Positions 5,315-7,921 of a stretch of DNA of 7,921 nucleotides are shown here, one piece after another. The notes beneath the pieces were generated by a model. The model made no database searches, was not told the origin of the DNA, and worked only from the letters and a program-made list of their open reading frames with translations. The stretch comes from Lentisphaeria bacterium (GTDB lineage Bacteria > Verrucomicrobiota > Lentisphaeria > Oligosphaerales > Oligosphaeraceae): NCBI GenBank assembly GCA_016303095.1, contig JAEDMH010000107.1:1-7921 (forward strand). Reading direction: 5' to 3'. The translations under genes were made by a program, and so were the position numbers. The stretch's first letter is position 1; every line of letters begins with the position of its first letter.

Positions 5315-7921
5315 ATGCAGACCATCTCCTCCATCCTCAAGATCGAGCGCGGAATCGGAACCTGGGTGACGGACACAGGCGCCGCAGACTACGCACCCTC
5401 CTTCCCCCTTGGCGTCCTTGCCACTCTCTCCCTCGACCTTAGAGGGCCACTGAGGACCGAGGCCTTCGCTCCCTCCCTTCCTGCCTATCCCATCCAGGAA
5501 TTGCAGGGGCTGTCTCTCCTCATGGTCATGGATCTGGACTACGACCAGGAGACGCCTCCCCGATTCATCCGAACCTCCGGCATCACCATTTCCGAAGACG
5601 AACAGGGACATCTCCTCTGCACGATCCCACTGCCGGACACAAACACGGAAGCCATGAGGGAAGCACTCTCCAAGGCGGAGACCCGCTCCTTCCAGTGCGA
5701 ACTCATCGGCAGGAATGCGGAGGGACAGGATGCCTTCGCCGTCCAATTCTCCCTCACGGTAAGGAACCGGGTGCTTCTGGGAGAGGCCACGGAAGCCCCG
5801 GACACGGACTCCCCGGAATGGCTGCCAACCGTAAACGCCATTGTGCAGGAGGTAGTGGCGCAAAACGCTGGAAGCTTGAAGGGAGAAAAAGGAGAAAGCG
5901 CCTATTCCACCTGGCTCTCCCAGGGAAACTCCGGCACGGAGGAGGATTTTCTCGCCTCCCTTAAGGGAGAAGGCCAGAAGGGAGACAAGGGAGACACGGG
6001 ATCCCTGGCCATGGGGACCGTCTCCACGCTGTCTCCAGGGGAAGACGCAACCGCATCCATCCAAGACGGGCTCCTGCACCTAGGCATCCCAAAAGGAGAG
6101 AAGGGAAAGGACGGGACGGCGCTCTGCTATGCGTTCAGCCCGGAGAGCGCCCCGGACTCCTCCGCTTGGCACCAGCACTGCCAGAAAACAGACCTCTACT
6201 GGAGGATCTCCGAAGACGCAGGAGCCACCTGGTCTCACGCTATGCCACTGTCCCAGGCTCCGGTCTCTCCCATCGCCAGATTCTCTCCCGTCGCCCAAGA
6301 AACGGACGCACAATGGCAGACGCCGGAGGCCATGGGAGACTATGCGCAGCTACATGACGGGGCTGCATACTTCCGGGTGAAGATGAAGGGATACCCTTGG
6401 ACGGAGCCACGACTCATCTCCGCCACCTCCGGAATGGACTCCATGACCCAGGAGCAAATCCAGGAGGCGGAGGAAGTCCTGAAGGCCACGACGATCCGGG
6501 CATCCTTCTCCTCTGACAATGCGTCCTGGCACGCCTCCATCCAGGAGGGAGACCTTTATCTCCGCTTCTTCTCCACCACGGGAACCGTCCTGGCCATCTG
6601 GAACCTCTCGGACTTCGGAAGCGACCACTCCCTCCAGGAACTCCAGGCAGCATCTCAGGGAGCGCCTTGGCACGAATATCCCAAGGATGGAGACCGATAC
6701 ATGAAAATCTCCCTGGACGGAGGAGCCACATGGTTCTCCAAGTGCTTCCAGATTGAAGGAGCGCCGGGAGAGGCAAACTCCCTCACCATCGGAAGCGTCT
6801 CCACCCTCCCAGCCGGAAGCCAGGCCACTGCCTCCATCACCGGAGAGGCCCCGAACCAAGTGCTGAATCTTGGAATCCCCAAGGGGGAAGACGGGACTGG
6901 ATCATCCTCCGCCTATACCCTCCCCCCTGCAACGGCTGACACCCTGGGAGGGGTGAAGGTGGGAAGCGGCCTCTCCATCACGGAGGACGGCACGCTCTCC
7001 GCCACCGGCGCCTCCGGCACGTCGCAGGCCGAATGGGGCGGCATCGGCGGCACGCTCTCCAACCAGTCCGATCTTAAGGAAGCGCTTGACGCAAAGGCGG
7101 ATTCCTCCGCGCTTACGCATTATGCGCCCAAGGCCGACAGCCTGGCCGGGTACGGCATCACGGACGCCTACACCAAGGACGAGACGGACGCCAAGGTGTC
7201 CGCCGTGTACAGGTACAAGGGTAGCGTCGATACCTACGCAGAACTCCCCACGGAAGGGAACACGGTCGGAGACGTCTGGAACGTCGCCACGGCAGACGAG
7301 GAGCACGGAATCAAGGCAGGGGACAATGTGGCGTGGACTGGGGGGTCATGGGACGCGTTGGCTGGCGTGGTTGATCTGTCGCCTTATGCCCTTAAAGCAG
7401 AGGCGTCGACGGACCATGACCACAACGGGAAGTATCTACGCCTGGACATGCCTAACAGTTCTGACGGGCAAAAGGTTAAAGGAACGATAGTTTCAGACCA
7501 AATCAATGCTAAGTACATTAGAGCCGAGAACTTGTGGTCACTTCCATACGGCAAACGGTTTTATGTATATGCATCGTCCATTCAAATTCCAGCAGAAACA
7601 ATACTTGTTTACGCTGACAGTACAAAGAACATCCACGACGTGTTCGCTCCCATCGCCCACAAGCACGCCATGGGGGACATCACCGGGCTCCCCGCCTCCG
7701 GCGGCACCGCTGGCCAGGTCCTCACCAAGACCGAAACCGGCGCGGAGTGGGCGGACGCGCCTTCCGGCGGCTCCTCCGGAGAGGCATCCACCGATGCCGG
7801 AGCCGTCCGGTATGTGAAGTCCTACGACGACTATTTGGAAGTCTCCAAACTAGCCAGTGAGCAGGACATCCACCACTCCGCCACCTTCATCCCCGCCGCC
7901 GATGTCACCGGAGACACCATC
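5315..7921 (+). CDS. Modular collagen-like tail fibre, 3'-truncated by the window edge
   Basis: One frame runs 869 codons from the ATG with no stop. Probable trimeric tail fibre for host recognition. Modules in order: residues 1-180, a beta-rich N-terminal domain ending FAVQFSLTVRNRV, probably the tail anchor; 190-229, Gly-X-Y collagen-like tracts around a SAYSTWLSQGNSGTEEDFL segment; 231-268, a GTVSTL...GIPKG module ending in a second Gly-X-Y tract; 270-486, four degenerate repeats, two with Asp-boxes; 490-528, a second GTVSTL module; 533-563, AYTLPPATADTLGGVKVG..., like phage head-fibre or tail-fibre segments; 574-600, WGGIGGTLSNQSDLKEALDA; 629-689, the YRYKGSV...NTVGDVWNV module; 712-772, an AT-richer insert; 782-816, HKHAMGDITGLP...GQVLTK...WADAP. 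The receptor-binding tip lies beyond the edge. Several modules are typical of prophage fibres in gut bacteria (family knowledge). The start lacks a Shine-Dalgarno sequence, but no better start fits the N-terminus. Confidence 0.88.
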   Translation, partial: MQTISSILKIERGIGTWVTDTGAADYAPSFPLGVLATLSLDLRGPLRTEAFAPSLPAYPIQELQGLSLLMVMDLDYDQETPPRFIRTSGITISEDEQGHLLCTIPLPDTNTEAMREALSKAETRSFQCELIGRNAEGQDAFAVQFSLTVRNRVLLGEATEAPDTDSPEWLPTVNAIVQEVVAQNAGSLKGEKGESAYSTWLSQGNSGTEEDFLASLKGEGQKGDKGDTGSLAMGTVSTLSPGEDATASIQDGLLHLGIPKGEKGKDGTALCYAFSPESAPDSSAWHQHCQKTDLYWRISEDAGATWSHAMPLSQAPVSPIARFSPVAQETDAQWQTPEAMGDYAQLHDGAAYFRVKMKGYPWTEPRLISATSGMDSMTQEQIQEAEEVLKATTIRASFSSDNASWHASIQEGDLYLRFFSTTGTVLAIWNLSDFGSDHSLQELQAASQGAPWHEYPKDGDRYMKISLDGGATWFSKCFQIEGAPGEANSLTIGSVSTLPAGSQATASITGEAPNQVLNLGIPKGEDGTGSSSAYTLPPATADTLGGVKVGSGLSITEDGTLSATGASGTSQAEWGGIGGTLSNQSDLKEALDAKADSSALTHYAPKADSLAGYGITDAYTKDETDAKVSAVYRYKGSVDTYAELPTEGNTVGDVWNVATADEEHGIKAGDNVAWTGGSWDALAGVVDLSPYALKAEASTDHDHNGKYLRLDMPNSSDGQKVKGTIVSDQINAKYIRAENLWSLPYGKRFYVYASSIQIPAETILVYADSTKNIHDVFAPIAHKHAMGDITGLPASGGTAGQVLTKTETGAEWADAPSGGSSGEASTDAGAVRYVKSYDDYLEVSKLASEQDIHHSATFIPAADVTGDTI
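5882..6118 (+). repeat. Collagen-like Gly-X-Y tracts in the fibre
   Basis: Short Gly-X-Y runs occur at 5882-5899 (GEKGES), 5966-6001 (GEGQKGDKGDTG) and 6095-6118 (GEKGKDGT). X and Y are mostly Glu, Lys and Asp rather than Pro, as in bacterial and phage collagen-like proteins, where charge pairs replace hydroxyproline in stabilising the triple helix. They imply a trimeric shaft. Confidence 0.8.
6005..6118 (+). repeat. GTVSTL...GIPKG module, copy A
   Basis: A 38-residue unit with the pattern G-T/S-VSTL-x-x-G-x-x-ATASI ... L-x-LGIPKG-E-x-G-x-D-G-T. Copy B lies at 6782-6898 (39 residues). The copies flank the Asp-box repeats, which suggests duplication of a module boundary rather than of the whole region. 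Confidence 0.75.
6122..6757 (+). repeat. Four degenerate ~40-residue repeats with Asp-boxes
   Basis: Copies begin near 6122, 6278, 6497 and 6662. The shared pattern is FS-x(5-11)-W-H/Q-x(5-9)-G/T-D-x-Y-x-R-x-S-x-D-G-G-A-T-W. Copies 1 and 4 carry a canonical Asp-box S-x-D-x-G-x-T-W (SEDAGATW at 6209-6232, SLDGGATW at 6710-6733). Copies 2 and 3 keep the FS, Trp and aromatic-Arg positions but have lost the Asp-box. Likely beta-hairpin or beta-propeller-like units; carbohydrate contact is possible but not shown. Confidence 0.6.
6782..6898 (+). repeat. GTVSTL...GIPKG module, copy B
   Basis: Second copy of the module at 6005-6118. It conserves G-S-VSTL, ATASI, L-N-LGIPKG and the terminal GEDGT. 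It ends just before the point where the glycine codon preference of the gene changes. Confidence 0.75.
7448..7630 (+). other. AT-richer insert inside the fibre gene
   Basis: A hand count over 7441-7620 gives about 42% G+C, against about 75% for 7681-7740. Codons change to AAA, GTT, ATA, TTT, TAT and ACA types that are rare elsewhere in the window, yet the frame is kept. It encodes about 61 residues, from MPNSSDGQKVKG to YADSTKN, unlike the low-complexity modules around it. It sits between an HDHNGKYLRL segment and an FAPIAHKHAMGDI segment. Probably an acquired cassette in a mosaic fibre. Confidence 0.65.

Noticed and set aside
4934..6079. Long open frame of 381 codons on the minus strand
   Set aside because: It spans the end of the beta-helix gene and the start of the fibre gene antisense to both. 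The translation is Gly/Arg/Cys-rich with no domain pattern, and GC-rich DNA with few TA-containing codons leaves long antisense frames by chance.
5882..6118. Host collagen-like surface protein or spore protein rather than phage
   Set aside because: Gly-X-Y tracts also occur in bacterial surface proteins, but there is no signal peptide or cell-wall anchor. The tape measure gene upstream and the fibre modules downstream fix the phage context.
6209..6733. Sialidase (neuraminidase) domain
   Set aside because: Two Asp-boxes alone do not make a sialidase. I see no RIP motif, arginine triad or propeller-length domain between the flanking fibre modules.
1..7921. Diversity-generating retroelement, CRISPR array, defence island or integration site
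   Set aside because: No reverse transcriptase, spaced palindromic repeats, nuclease or integrase motifs, or tRNA-like end sequence are visible. The fibre 3' end, where a variable repeat might lie, is outside the window.

Overview
The window is a late structural segment of a tailed phage or prophage. All five genes lie on the + strand, packed almost end to end: a tape measure protein (cut by the left edge), two mid-size proteins of unknown function, a probable beta-helix tail protein, and a long modular tail fibre (cut by the right edge). Gaps between genes are 0 to 28 bases, so the set is probably one transcript. I see no promoter, terminator, tRNA, rRNA, CRISPR array, integrase or transposase. 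The order tape measure, tail-tip proteins, adhesin/fibre is the usual one for long non-contractile or contractile tails. No sheath, portal or capsid gene is visible to decide between them.

The DNA is GC-rich and favours TCC, GCC, ATC, GAC, AAG and GGA codons. Two genes have good GGAG-type ribosome binding sites and two have none. The fibre modules (collagen-like Gly-X-Y tracts, a TLPPATADTLGGVKVG-type segment, a YRYKGSV segment, an HKHAMGDITGLP segment) are of kinds found in phages and prophages of gut bacteria. A host from the gut, possibly Verrucomicrobiota/Lentisphaerota-like, would fit the composition, but the host cannot be fixed from this window.

Layout: 1-2498 tape measure (coiled-coil repeats, tandem decapeptide, hydrophobic helices, conserved tape-measure domain, charged coiled C-terminus). 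2512-3165 and 3169-3759 encode two unrecognised, probably beta-rich tail-tip or adaptor proteins. 3760-5286 encodes a tail protein with an N-terminal beta-helix entry motif. 5315-7921 is one uninterrupted reading frame of 869 codons, open at the right edge, encoding the mosaic fibre.

The likely division of labour is that the tape measure sets tail length, the next two proteins build or decorate the tail tip, and the beta-helix protein and fibre reach the host surface. The most interesting parts are in the fibre: four degenerate copies of a roughly 40-residue unit, two with a canonical Asp-box, placed between two copies of a GTVSTL...GIPKG module; a sharp change in glycine codon choice near 6960; and an AT-richer cassette near 7448-7630 that looks imported. 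I found no convincing new defence or enzymatic system.
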